Assembly (NCBI GenBank): GCA_958496175.1
Contig: OY292275.1
Location: forward strand, 23,475,001 to 23,539,000
Source: Sisyra terminalis
Taxonomy: Eukaryota; Arthropoda; Insecta; Neuroptera; Sisyridae
Reading direction: 5' to 3'
DNA length: 64,000 bases
Part shown: piece after piece, positions 36,906 through 48,773 of the stretch
Numbering within the stretch: position 1 is the stretch's first letter
How the letters are laid out: each line of letters opens with the position of its first letter
Notes under the pieces: model-generated
The model's input: the letters and a program-made list of their open reading frames with translations, nothing else
Database searches by the model: none
What the model was told of the DNA's origin: nothing
Made by a program: the position numbers and the translations under genes

Positions 36906-38587
36906 ATCTATGAGTTTAATATTTAATAGTAATACATAATAACAATTTAAGGAAGTTATAAAGATACAAACGGAGACAAAAGTACATAAAAATAGAAATT
37001 CATGAATAATTTCGTCGTATAGCGTATCATGAGGCAAATAAATAGGTCGATATTTAACAAACTGTATATAGTTCAAGAGAAAATCGGAACTTTCACTAAA
37101 AATTTTAAACAAAATGAGAAAAAATAAAGAAACTTTTGAACTAACTTTTAGGACTGAATATACCTTGATTTCAACTAAAACAAAATATTATTGATTTGAT
37201 GCTCATAAGTTATGAATGTAGGGTTTTTAGTATGATTAAATCATAAATAAAACATTAAAGTAGCATGTTTTGAAGGCAATTATAACTAATAAATGAAAAT
37301 TAAATTAAGAATTAAACATTATATAAAATAATGAAAACGTGATAACGCTGTCGAATTTATAGGTTGGCAGCGTTGGCAACTTTAGTATGTTTCTCTCACA
37401 TGATGTGAGTGAGCATGCGCGACATACTCAACATTTTGAAAATAAATTATTTGAAATAGTTCATCCTTTTTCGCTTTATACTGTGTCATGAGTGGGACAA
37501 AAATAAATTATGCGTTTCATTATTATATATTAACACAGCTTATGTTATATATAAGACGCTACGTCTCAGCTGACGACAGTGTTGTCACACTTTCGTATAC
37601 ACTTATTAATTTATTAAGTAAAAACCACATTTTTGATCTGTTTATAATTTGTTTCTTAAACACCGTATAGTGAATTCAAATAAATGTACATAAAATTAGT
37701 TTCCTGAAGTTCAAACTACATATTTTGAAAGTTTAGGATGCCTAGTAGCATTTTTTTTGCTAATAAAAATAAATTTAGTTTGTTCGATCATTCAATCTCC
37801 ATAAGATTGCATGTAAAATCATAATATTTTCAAATTGCAATAACTTTTTAAAGATTTTGTGTATCGCTATAAAATTTTCACAGGTGCTATAGCATTAAAT
37901 AAGGAACATTCTACTAAAATTTTAGTTGTCTGGTAGCATTTTGACATACCTCCTTAAGATCCTTAATAATATTTAAATATTTATCCATCAATTTAGTTAC
38001 CACAATAAAGCATTTTTATTGAGTATCAAATACGTGAAAGTTCGTCATTTTTTTCCTTTACGTTAACATACAACTTAAAAATAAGTACAAATTATTTGCT
38101 TGAACAAGTTGATAATTTTCCATTAACCAATTTAATTACTCAACATATTTGAGAAACAATAAATGCATAAATGTGTGCAATAATATTTATAGTTTACCTG
38201 AATTCATTATTTTATCATAACATTCCTAAGTACTCACCATTAGCTGATAACAAAAAAAAATTTTGAAGTGAGTTTTTTTTATTTTCTTCAATTTTTTTCT
38301 TTCCAATTTGAGATTACAATTCATCGTCTTATATCAAAACGATTCTATTCTTTTTGAAGTACCGGAAATAATTTCACAGTAGATAAATTTTAATGCCGAA
38401 GAAATTAAACAATAGAAAAAAGTGTTTTTTTCCGAATTTAAGTGTAATTGCGTAAAAATACTCAGTATTTTTCAGCTATTAATTTAACCATGGTTACAAC
38501 GTTCATTAAACGATACTTTTATTTCAAATTTTAATCAAAAATTGGGTTTGTGTCGAAAAATCTGTACCGATTTTGGGAATCAATATG
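36906..38587. other. gene-free AT-rich stretch
   Basis: No supported exon. A dyad TCACATGATGTGA lies near 37397. Frames at 36837-37112 and 37488-37670 are not recognised. Confidence 0.4.
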
Positions 38588-38595
38588 CTTTAATG

Positions 38596-38738
38596 TATTT
38601 TTATTTCCGCAGCGGGCCAAAGAAAATATTAAATAATAAAGCAATAGCAATAACTATACATAGCTGACGTAAAAGTTAACAAATTTGCGGGGCCGGACGG
38701 ATGAAAAGTCTTCGAGGGCCATATGTTAGACAGGTCTG
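38596..38738. mobile_element. hAT-like remnant, right end clear
   Basis: The right end GGATGAAAAGTCTTCGAGGG then CCATATGTTAGACAGGTCTG is the GGGCCATATGTTGGACA...CTG style of hAT ends. CTTTAATG flanks both sides (38588-38595 and 38739-38746), an exact 8-bp repeat. The left terminus, however, is not a good inverted match, so the left boundary rests only on the flank repeat. Confidence 0.4.
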
Positions 38739-38813
38739 CTTTAATGGTTTAATGGATTCTTTAACACTATAATGGTATCAATTATAGAAAAAAATTTAAG
38801 ACGAAAAGAATCG

Positions 38814-38950
38814 CCTACTGGTGACCGAGTGGTCTAGGTTTTGGGTTCGATCCTCATATTGAGCCAATTTTCGATATTTCTCGGTTTCGTATTTTTATTA
38901 ACTCTGGAGTCGCTTAAGATCTTAGTAGTTATAAAGCAACGGAAAATATT
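38814..38950 (+). repeat. tRNA-derived SINE, copy 6 (internal deletion)
   Basis: The head CCTACTGGTGACCGAGTGGTCT is joined to TTTTGGGTTCGATCCTC, so the stretch between A and B boxes is about 22 bp short but both boxes survive. The 3' domain TCGCTTAAGATCTTAGTAG and ATAAAGCAACGG leads into an A-rich tail. Confidence 0.85.
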
Positions 38951-41383
38951 AGAATAAAAAAAAAACAGGTTTTGTTATATAAATTAATTATTTTTATAAT
39001 TTTTTGATAAAAATGAAAAACTTAACGTACGAGTAATTCAAATATGAACTCTCAACCACTCGGTAGCATCTATTACCATCAACGGAAAAGGCTAAAAGTT
39101 GGCAAAGTTTTTTTAATTTAATAATAAATTACCTTCGAAAATGATCCAAATTTTTGATGTACTTATATTTATAAACAAATGTTGATGCAACCTTAATAAT
39201 TATTCATATAAAAAATTGACAGTGATTTTTTCAATCAATTTTTCCATTTTACAGGATTAAAAAAATATGTTTGGGATATATCTAAGTTATCGTAACAGAA
39301 AGTCTTTAAAAAAATGTAAAAATGAATTTAATACCTCGTTTTTTAGTTAATAAATATAACTTCTCCATGATCTCCCGGACGGATATCATAATAAATTTAA
39401 CATTTTCTTATGGTATTATTAATGTTTTTTTTTAATTTTAATGATATATTTACCAAAAAAATAAAAGTAAAATGAAATTTAATAGCTCATAATCGAAAAT
39501 AAATTAGTCAATAATGCTAATTTGCTTGACCAAACTCAAATGCGGACGACGCCAGATTAAATTTCTTGTTGTATTCCAAGGTATTCTACATTTCAAGGCA
39601 TGGCAAACCAATTTTTATTTTATTTTTGCACTTTTTATCATAAAAGAATATTAACAATATTAGAATTGAATTCCTCAATAAAAAATATCTTATATAAATT
39701 TAGAAGAATCAATTCATTTGATCGATATATTGGAATAGAATTATTAATCGCAGTTATTGATTTCAAATAATTAAGTGGACAAAAAACAATCTATACTTTT
39801 CTAAATTCAAAATAAATGATAAACTTTATATAAGTATATTTGGAAGAATGGTAAATATAAAAAAGAAATTATTTTTTAACTCTTAAGAGAGAAGTAGAAG
39901 TTTTTTTTTTTTTTGAAAATCAATTATTTGGAATGTACAGATTCTAGCGAAAACACATAAAATTACGAAACTTTGAGGTTTCAAGCTTTAACAATTCATT
40001 TATACAATGATTTACCTATGTAGATGTCAATTTCAGAAGGGATATATCTTTTTGATGAATCAACGGACCAAAATAAACCAAATCTTTTTAACCCTAATAT
40101 ATCCAGAGTTTTAGCAGTTTAATTTAAATTTGAAATTTAATTTACTTATTAAAACCTTTCTTAAGCATGGAAAATTTGAAATGTGAATGTTGAACAGCCT
40201 TTGAATTGTAGAGATGTTGAATGTAGTTTTAAATGTTGGTTCCAAAGGTTCGTTTTTCCTGAACTTAACACACACCTCAATGAAGAAAGACAGCATAGGT
40301 ACAATTCCAAACATTCAAAATACTTAAATCCTCAAATCAAAAGTTATTATTTAAATCAAACATTAATAATAAAGGTTTCCTTTAAAATATTAAAAACCTT
40401 CATTATTTTTTAAAATTTAATTTCGTGGTTAGAGACATTACTCCAAATGATTTCTGTAAGTAAGTATCGTTGTAACTGAATCTAAAATTAATCAATTATA
40501 AATTACACGTGTATTTAATTTGCCTATAAAATATGTAAATTGGTTAAGGTTTGACAAGGAGGAAGAATAAAAATATATTGAAAAGAACGATGAATAAAAT
40601 AGACCTTAAGTTGAACGAAATTATTTTCATCTAAAATAATTATTCCATGAAATATTAGCACAAGTTTTAACGGTAATAATTTTTTTTTGGCAATAAAAAG
40701 TAATTAATACTATGTCCTCCATTTCAATATATACAAAATATATAACTACTTTTAAAACTTAAGCAATTTTTAATCTTTTCAAGAGTTTATAAATTAATTT
40801 AAATATAATAGCAAAAAAATAATGAAACCAACGTATTTAATAATTTTAGGCCTACAACCGCATACCTTTATGAATGAAAAATCAAACAAAAGTCAGTAGG
40901 TATCCATATAACAAATATCAGTAGGTATAAAGGTAATATAATGCTAAAAAAATATCCTTGTAAATAATTTACAGTTTTGAAGTTTACATTTTTAGGCACT
41001 TGTTCACCATTGTATATTTTCAGGAAAAAAATTGCTTCAGAAGCAATTTTTAATTTATAAAATATAATGTGGATAACACAAGGTTTCCTTGTACTCAAGT
41101 ATTCCTTTGTGCAGCACTGGGAGACTTTTAAACCAAAGGTTAATTTACAAAGAAAAGTAAATACCTACAAAATATATTTTATTGCTCTAAAACATAAATA
41201 TTTTAGTGGATAAATTTTAGTACTCCTATCATATAATAAGTAAAAATATTATGATAATGTCTATATTTTTTTCTGCTTTTAATGCTAATAAAATTATGAA
41301 CAATTATAATCAAACTTAAAGCTTATTGCTATTCCTTATTACTATGACTTTCAAGTAAATATTGATAGATCATCGAAATTTTC
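38951..41383. other. gene-free AT-rich stretch
   Basis: No supported feature. Overlapping frames at 40111-40413 on both strands have no motifs. Confidence 0.45.
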
Positions 41384-41391
41384 TTCTGATA

Positions 41392-41565
41392 GTTTTTTTT
41401 TTCTGTTTTTTACTGTCGCTTTATAACTTCTAAGGTCTTTAGCGACTCTAGAATAGATAAAAATTCGTAAACGGGAAATATCGAAAATTTGCTCGATATG
41501 AGGATCGAACCCACCACCTACCAGTTTTAGAGATGTCACCTTGACCACTCGGTCACTGGTAGGCA
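41392..41565 (-). repeat. tRNA-derived SINE, copy 7 (minus), arm of an inverted pair
   Basis: Read on the minus strand it starts GCCTACCAGTGACCGAGTGG and has the A box, the B box GGGTTCGATCCTC and the 3' domain TCGCTAAAGACCTTAGAAG, ending in an A-rich tail (T-run near 41393-41402 on the plus strand). TTCTGATA at 41384-41391 and 41566-41573 is a plausible target duplication. Confidence 0.88.
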
Positions 41566-41603
41566 TTCTGATAAAATTATATATCAAACCAGACCTATCC
41601 AAA

Positions 41604-41755
41604 TGCCTACTGGTGGCCGAGTGGTCAAGGTGACAACTTCAAAACTGGTAGGTGGTGGATTCGATCCTCGAATTGAGCGAAATTTTGCTACTTCTCGTAT
41701 ACGGATTTTTATTAACTCTAGAGTCGCTAAGGACCTTAGAAGCTATAAGATCGTA
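41604..41755 (+). repeat. tRNA-derived SINE, copy 8 (plus), arm of an inverted pair
   Basis: The head GCCTACTGGTGGCCGAGTGG and the B-box region GGATTCGATCCTC are intact. The body TTTTTATTAACTCTAGAGTC and GCTAAGGACCTTAGAAGC follow. It lies head-to-head with the minus-strand copy 38 bp away. Plus and minus frames through these copies are repeat-derived, not genes. Confidence 0.88.
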
Positions 41756-43252
41756 AATATCCAAAGTTTGAGGAGTGCTAAATTAAAGACAACAATGAAA
41801 ATTTTGAAACTTATTCGTTTTCACCAGGAATCGATAATTTAAAGGGCCGAAGACTAAAGCCCTTTTTAACTTAAAAGATAATTCAACCTTAATAACCCTT
41901 CAATTAAAAAAATCGTAAGTATTATCAATTCATTTTTATATTCAACGTAAAATAATTGTTCTTATTCAATTTAAATTGATAACTTTTATCATTTCCATAA
42001 ATTAAAAGCAAAGGTTTACAAATATTTTTTGTTCAAATTACTCGCATTCTTTATTTATCTTTCTTTCGCTTTTTTTATCACAAAACCAACCACACGGCTT
42101 TCATTATATTTTTTAAATTTCTAATTCTTAGAATGAAACATATATACGAATGAGGAAGAAATATTTTTTCTCTACCTATACTTCAGAATTCCATGTATTT
42201 ATCACAATTTAGTCTAAATGTATTTAGTCTATTATACAATACAGTATACACTTTCTAGACCACATAAGAAAAAATAAAACTTTGTTCCAAAATTTACCTC
42301 CTTGAAAGCTCGAGTTTCAGATTAGTCGCTTTTGACCAAAATGCGCGGGATGCAACTAGATGCTATTCCAAGTCTCAATAGATAAAAAAGTACAATTTTC
42401 TACGGTTTTTCATTTTAGAAAATGCAAGGAATGCTTATAAGACATCTTATTGATAATACTTAAAATATATTTAGGAATTTTCAAAAAAAATCACGGTATT
42501 TTATTCACTACAATATTTACAACAAAAAATTGCAATTCTACAACAAGTATAAAGAAAATACTTGATTACTATTTGATATGAAAGTCATTAAGTACAAGGA
42601 AAAGCAGTGCCTATTCTAAATGGCAGTACTTATAAGTTCAAGAGCTATATTTATGAAAAATAGATGAGAGTATTTTAATATTAATAATACTATTACCTAT
42701 GCATTTATATGTACATACATATGTAAATACTTTTCTATGGTATCTTACTACTTTCTATACAGATAGAAAAAAAGGCTTTTATTTCATATTAGTTTTTCGT
42801 GCTGTCAGAAATCATTTTGATATCGTACATGTATTTTAGATATAAATTATTTTCCCCATAAATTTCCAACAAGTAATTAAATACAATCAAATAAAATATC
42901 TTCTATTTGTAATAAATTATATGATATATTTACGAGCGATTTTAATGAAACGCAACATCCACTAGCAATATCGTTTACTATTTTCGATTGACAAGAATAC
43001 GACTGTATATCTCGCGTATCATTTGCATAGTGGAAGGAAAACGTCGGAATAAATCGCATAAAATTATTAACAGTCAACCACATACTTCATTTCTTGTCAT
43101 AATAATTAATATAAAACATACGCACAAACAGGAAACATGTTTCTGTAAAATTGGATGATTATAAAAAAAAAGGATCCAACCGTGATAAAGGATGAACCTA
43201 TTTGTTTATGCAAGCATGTATTTTTTATTTATTTAACTATTGTATCAGTACG
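41756..43252. other. gene-free AT-rich stretch
   Basis: No supported exon or bounded repeat. Confidence 0.45.
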
Positions 43253-43260
43253 GTATAATT

Positions 43261-44328
43261 CAGGGGTGGACAAACTTAATACTGGTATGATTGACCGTAA
43301 TTTTTCTTATTTACATGCGATCGCCTTCAAAAAATGGATTAAATTAAAAACAAATACATATTTAAGGGGTTACATAGGTTTAATCGGGGAAAAAATGGAC
43401 TATTTTAAACATTTTTTTTCCATATCAAAAATAGAATATTTTATTTCAAGTTTTTATTGTCTTAAGCATACACATTTGATAAAAAATTTCTGAAATTTGC
43501 GTAGAAAATTATTTAAAACTCTCGCATTGTGTGGTTATTTCCGGTGACCCTTCGAAAAAAAGGTGTGCTTGTGTTGAATATACCAGAACTCATGACAGGA
43601 TCATGTGCAAAAATAAGTGAAAAATAAGTAAAAAAATAGGTGTTTATTTAAGACCATAAACTAGAACTTAGACGAAGGAAAAGAACAAACAAGTGAAAAT
43701 CGGATTTTCGGTAAAATTTTTTACAAAAAAATCCAAATGTCGAAATTTGCTTTATATTTTATTACAATAGTTGTAATTAAAAAAAATCCTTCGTCCAAGT
43801 CCTTGTGAATTGTATCTCGAAGACCTGTGTAAAATTTCATCAAAATCGGTTGAGTGGTTCTCGAGAAATCTTGACAACCAACTTTGAAAACACAATCCGA
43901 GAAAAATGCAACAATAGACGAGCAACCGCACCGATATACCTAGGGCATGCTGAGCTTTCCAAGGCTGTATTTTCGAAACTACTACTCGGATTAAGTTGGA
44001 AATTTAGAAAAATATTCTAGAAATGTTGTAGAAATCAATAAGACAATAGAAAAATAAATTTTATGAAGCCGAGAAACCCAAGTAGCCCCTTAAAGAGAAA
44101 ATGAGTAGAAGGAAGTATTAGAAGCACTACTTGGGAGTTCGTAATATCCGTTGAGTGTGTATATATCCGTGAGTATAAATGAGTGTTTAATTTAAAATTA
44201 AAGTTTCATTGTCTGTTAAAATTTTTAGTACACACTTTCAATTTATAGTTGAAATTTACCTAAAAAATTATTTTAATGCCTGCGATCGACTGTCGACCTG
44301 TTCGCGATCGACCGTTTGTCCACCCCCG
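43261..44328. mobile_element. hAT-type element carrying a nested TTAA element, best-preserved copy
   Basis: The ends CAGGGGTGGACAAAC and GTTTGTCCACCCCCG form a 15-bp inverted repeat with one mismatch. The flanks GTATAATT (43253-43260) and GTATAACT (44329-44336) are an 8-bp duplication with one change. Together these identify hAT transposition. A TTAA-flanked element occupies 43366-44089 inside it. Removing that insert gives a structure collinear with the 273-bp MITE at 10417-10689. Frames at 43155-43493 and 43805-44020 run through the repeat and are not considered genes. Confidence 0.88.
43366..44089. mobile_element. nested TTAA-target element (copy B)
   Basis: TTAA lies at 43362-43365 and 44090-44093. 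The inverted ends are GGGGTTACATAGGTTT and AAACCCAAGTAGCCCC. It shares internal blocks and the insertion point with copy A at 19143-19795. It has no transposase, and piggyBac-type mobilisation is inferred only from the TTAA duplication. Confidence 0.72.
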
Positions 44329-44699
44329 GTATAACTTAAAAGGAAAACAATAATTTTTAAGACTTCGGAAATGGAAAATATAAACTTGAAAACGTTTTTA
44401 TCGTTCGATATTTTCCATATCATAAAACTGTGTTTATACAACATAATTGGAATTCGATGTTACAAATCATAAAAACTTATTGAATTTTTATTTTATGACT
44501 TTCATAAATATCATCATAATTAAATTTTTCATTCAATTACTAACCGGCAAACAAGCAATTTATAATTACGATTATTTTGTTTTTGCGTTAACGTGAATTG
44601 ATTTAACAATCAATTTCTATCGTACCACACACCACATAATATACAATACAATAAACAATTCAATTGACAAAGAAACAATCTTATTATTGCCATAAAAAA

Positions 44700-44850
44700 A
44701 TGCATCCGCATCCCTCATGCCCTAACGGTAAATCAACGTCACTGGATTTGAGATTTCTACATGTTCCATGTCTGGCTTTATTGGGGTTCAGTAGAGCACC
44801 GGGACAGACAAGGCGGTGACCCGCAAGGTAAATAACGGGATTTTTACAAT
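44700..44850. other. GC-richer island near a probable first coding exon
   Basis: The patch CACCGGGACAGACAAGGCGG then TGACCCGCAAGGTAAATAAC stands out from the AT-rich background. On the plus strand CAAG/GTAAAT would be a good splice donor, so it could be an untranslated first exon of an opposite-strand transcript. No long frame crosses it. It lies 112 bp beyond the 3' edge of the minus-strand exon at 44962-45074. Confidence 0.25.
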
Positions 44851-44882
44851 CGAACCTAATGCAAACGTGCAGACGCAGAGAA

Positions 44883-44927
44883 AATCTTCAACAATATTGC
44901 TAATATTACGATTAGCAATATAAGATT
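44883..44927. other. 17-bp-stem hairpin
   Basis: The inner arms ATATTGCTAAT (44894-44904) and ATTAGCAATAT (44911-44921) are perfectly complementary around a 6-base loop. The outer arms AATCTT (44883-44888) and AAGATT (44922-44927) extend the stem with a 5-base bulge. It sits just inside the intron after the exon at 44962-45074. It is shorter than a typical pre-miRNA, so the role is unknown. Confidence 0.4.
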
Positions 44928-44961
44928 CTTTATGAAAATAATTCTAGACGCAAAATCGTAC

Positions 44962-45074
44962 CTGATTTATTGAAGTACAATGATGATGGATCGATTCTGA
45001 CGCCATCGAACTCGATGGAACCTGTGCCACATTTTGATTTTCTGTTTCTCCATTGTCTGCCATTGGAATTTACA
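44962..45074 (-). CDS. probable first coding exon of an unidentified protein gene
   Basis: On the minus strand a strong acceptor (TTTTCTTTTACAG) precedes the exon, and a donor (AATCAG/GTACGATT) ends it. Within the exon an ATG at 45063-45061 opens 34 codons to the donor in phase 0, starting MADNGETENQNVAQVPSSSM and continuing with a Ser/His-rich stretch (ASESIHHHC). The polar, low-complexity peptide looks like the disordered N terminus of a regulatory or nucleic-acid-binding protein, but I do not recognise the family. The 11 bases before the ATG would be 5' untranslated, so at least one upstream untranslated exon is expected at higher coordinates. Downstream exons are expected at lower coordinates, perhaps outside the window. 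A 66-aa frame in another phase (44930-45130) also crosses the exon. The ATG frame is preferred because its donor phase and composition fit. Confidence 0.5.
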
Positions 45075-48000
45075 CTGTAAAAGAAAACCATTTCAAAATT
45101 AATAAAAATCAGCAACTTGAAATTTAGCACTCGGAATGAATTATTCCATGAATGAAATCGTTCCTTTGTGTGAATTCAAATAAAAACATGCAAGTGTACC
45201 AGACTGAGACAAAAATTAAATAATACCGCATTAATAAAAGAATCAGCCCCCAATCATTAACTTCCAGTAAAGACCAAAAGACTATTTTTTTTACTTTTAA
45301 TTTTCAATTAGACTTACTTAATAACAATTTTTAAACCATTAAAATTCTTATGTGTTTCAAATTAATTATTCGATCAAAAATAGCCCCCCATTTTAAACTA
45401 AAATTGAGTGCACAAAGTGTAACACAAGTGCAGGAAAAATATTTTTACTCAACCAAATATCCGGTTTGTGCAACGAACCAATACATCCATTTTCATTGCT
45501 TGTTTTCTTTCCATTTTTTTTTTACATATACCAACGCAGTAGAATACACTTTTTACTACATAGTTCCCCGTAATTAGCATATGTCCATCTTAACAAATGC
45601 TGTTAGTGAGGAAAAATAAATTTACTCGTTATTTTAGCAAAATTGATTTTTGAATAAAATCATATCTAACCATTGCTAGTAACAATTCACATTACAATAA
45701 CAAAGAAAACATTCGTGAGTGACTAACGGACAACTAAAGGTAATTTTAAAAGACTTTTTATTATATTTTTCCGATGAATGATGTGTTTATATAAATATTA
45801 TGATACATAATATTCACAGCATATCAAATCACAAATGCAATATACATAAAACATATCTAGGTATTTATTTTCTTATGCACATTTAAAGGACATTCCCACC
45901 GCAATGACACAAATCAAGCATTAGTTTTCAATGGTTGAAAGCCGTTTTTTTTATTTATTTGAATCGAAAGTCCTTCAAATATTACAGCAATAATGTTATG
46001 CTACCATTTTCTCGATAGATTTTTAAATCTAAAAAAACCATTAATCATTTTCAAAATTTAAAATAATTTTTTTTCAACTTCTCTAACAACTTTACTGTAT
46101 AGAAAAGTTGCCTATATTGCCCATTTTAATAAGCCACCATTATTCATCACGTAATATCAGATTCAACATTTGATTAAAACGTCATCGTTCTATGAGTAGA
46201 ATCATTTAATGTCGATTTGCTTTAATGTATTCATTTCCCTGAAGATGCATTCTATTGTTAAAACCCCTTTTTCTGCTGTGAAAGCTTTCCACTTTTAATA
46301 TTTTAAACTTACTAATTTTAGTGAATTTCTATTTGATGAGGATACGCAGCGGGAGACCACACGGAAAACGGAATTTGTCGGATGGCAGGAAAAAGAATAA
46401 AAGATTGTTTAATTGTTGCTTTTGCAGCAATTAGCTTTGATCTTCACAATAAGAGTAAAGTAATGAAACCATGAACAATTATTGCTATTGTCATAGAAGT
46501 TAGTAGTTTTTAAAAAATATAATAGACATAAAGACAAATATTGATCCTACATCGTTCGGCAAGTCTATATGCAATCAGTATAGCTTAAATATAATATTAA
46601 CAAATTTTTTTTTTTTGCAGAAATTAAAACTTTAGTAGGAAAAATTGACATTATAATATTTAAACTTATTAAAAGCCACCCCGAAACGCTTAGAAGTGTT
46701 GTGAAATTATTTTTGACGTCACATTTGAGCACCAAGCGTATACACAAGATAATTTAAATAATCTAAATTCTTTACATTTTGCAATACTCTTCCATTTCCT
46801 TATAATTTCGCTGAAGCGACATTTCCATTCTCAACTAAAGCCGCATAAATAATTTCTTAATATATATATTAAAAGTTAAAAATATTTTTGTCTATCAAAC
46901 CTACATTTTTGTACTTTTCAAACGTAAAACAGAATGAAATAGTAACGCAAGCGGTAATGATATCAGACTTTTTGGCTAAGCTATCTCCATTACCTAGCAC
47001 AATTCCGACTGATAAGTATAGTTCGTCTTGTTCTAATCGCAGAGATGTAGTATAGAGGACTCATATTTAATATTATTTGGAACAGTTATTGTTAGCGATT
47101 CGGAGTTCCTATCTCTTTCCAAATGTCATTTCACTTCAACGAACACAATCGAAAATGATCGTCGTCAGAGGTGCACATTCCATTTTATGCACATTTTGAT
47201 TGATTCGATAGACTATGAAAGCCATTGGTTATAAACAACATGAGCATTCTATATTATATCTCTGGTTCCAATACATTCGCTTACTCAATTATGACGTCAT
47301 TCGCTTTGATTGGTGTTTAGAATATCATGGTGGACTGTCGTTTCATAATCAATCTCGCTCTTAATAAAGAAATACATGCGTATTTTGTATTAACTTACTC
47401 ACGTTTTATTAAATAAATACAAGACTTTAATGATTTTTAGTTACTATCATTATGCCTATGGCTTCAATAAAATTCAAACCTTAAAAATATTTGCAAAAGT
47501 TTTACGAGTAGATAATAATTATTTTATTAAAAAGGAAGTCGAATCGATTGATTCTACAATGAAATGATATTTTTGGCTTAAATTATGACTATTTTTGTTG
47601 AAAGTTCTTAAGTTTGATAGGAAGTCATAAGTTCTAAACAAAAAGCCCAACCCAAAAGTTCCAAATTTATTATAATCCGATTTACGGTTGATATATACGT
47701 GCACTAAGTAAATTAGGGTCTATCGACCTCAGCAAATAAAAAAGCTTACATAATCGAGTTACGTATACGATTATCTCTGTTATATCGATACTCAAACTGG
47801 TGCTCCCGGCGAATTTTTTAACCCTAAATCCAGATGCGAACATTTTTCTTATTATAAAAAAAACTATTTTGGATGCGGTACTTTAGAACCGTAAAGTAAA
47901 TGAGACAGAAGACACTAAAACTGAAGATCCAATTTAATGTAACTATAAAAATTGGAATTAATTTTCTTTATGGGGTCAGTTATAACCTAGGTAAGTAAAG

Positions 48001-48773
48001 TTTTACCATTTTGAGACTTCTGTAATCTTTCAGTAAAATAAAATAGTACAAAAATACTAAAGGCTAAAAAATTAGCGACCCTCTCCTCAAAGGGTCTTTC
48101 GGAATTTATAAATGGTTTTTAAACAGTAAGGAGAAAATCCAAACTAAAGATTTCAAATAATTAAGCTCAATTCGAAAATCCTTATATGACAAAAATTTTA
48201 ATGCTCTTTATTCTCATTTGAATAGCAATCGTTTATCAAATTAAATTACGTATACGAAGAAGAGGTGATTAAATAAATTACCTGCAAGAGGGAGGATCGA
48301 AAATTATAAAACTTTACAGATTATTGGAATAATAATTCGATATTCTTCGATAAATTTCGAGCTTCTATATTATTTGAACGATGAAGGCTATGTTGGTATT
48401 TTGGAATACAATCGTTTATAATTCAATAAGTTCGTATTTTAACTATACCGATTTTGGGTCTATGAAGATGAAAGTTTTCAATAAGTACTTATGACACAAG
48501 AGTTTTGAGCCTTTTGTACCATTGAAACATAAAACCGATTGAGACTTTAAGGATACAATTTTGTTAAATTAGTAATTTTAAAAAATAAGTATTGATTCGA
48601 AAGACTATTTGCTATAAGAATAGTTACGTTTTTTCTAAGATAAGTTGCAAGTCCTTTTTAATAAGAAAATATTTTCCGGTTAGTTTTCTTATCTTACACA
48701 TAATTTTCGCCCATATGTACCTTATTTCATTTATACATTTGACGATAGAATTTTTCCCAATTTACTGATTTTT
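45075..48773. other. gene-free stretch with two TGACGTCA palindromes
   Basis: No confirmed exon. TGACGTCA lies at 46714-46721 and 47292-47299, the latter next to an inverted CCAAT box (GATTGG). A GC-richer 27-codon open segment at about 46320-46400 (plus), preceded by CTAATTTTAG, could be a terminal exon but is unsupported. Confidence 0.4.

Noticed and set aside
41351..41842. Two ~80-codon frames with similar proteins on opposite strands
   Set aside because: Both are translations of the SINE copies; their similarity is that of the repeat, not of a gene family.
43805..44020. 71-codon frame in the nested TTAA element
   Set aside because: The corresponding region of the 19-kb copy is interrupted by stops, so the frame is not conserved.
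46955..47065. Resemblance to U2 snRNA (TTTTGGCTAAG)
   Set aside because: Only an 11-base match in sense, with a separate short match in the opposite orientation; the rest of the snRNA is absent.
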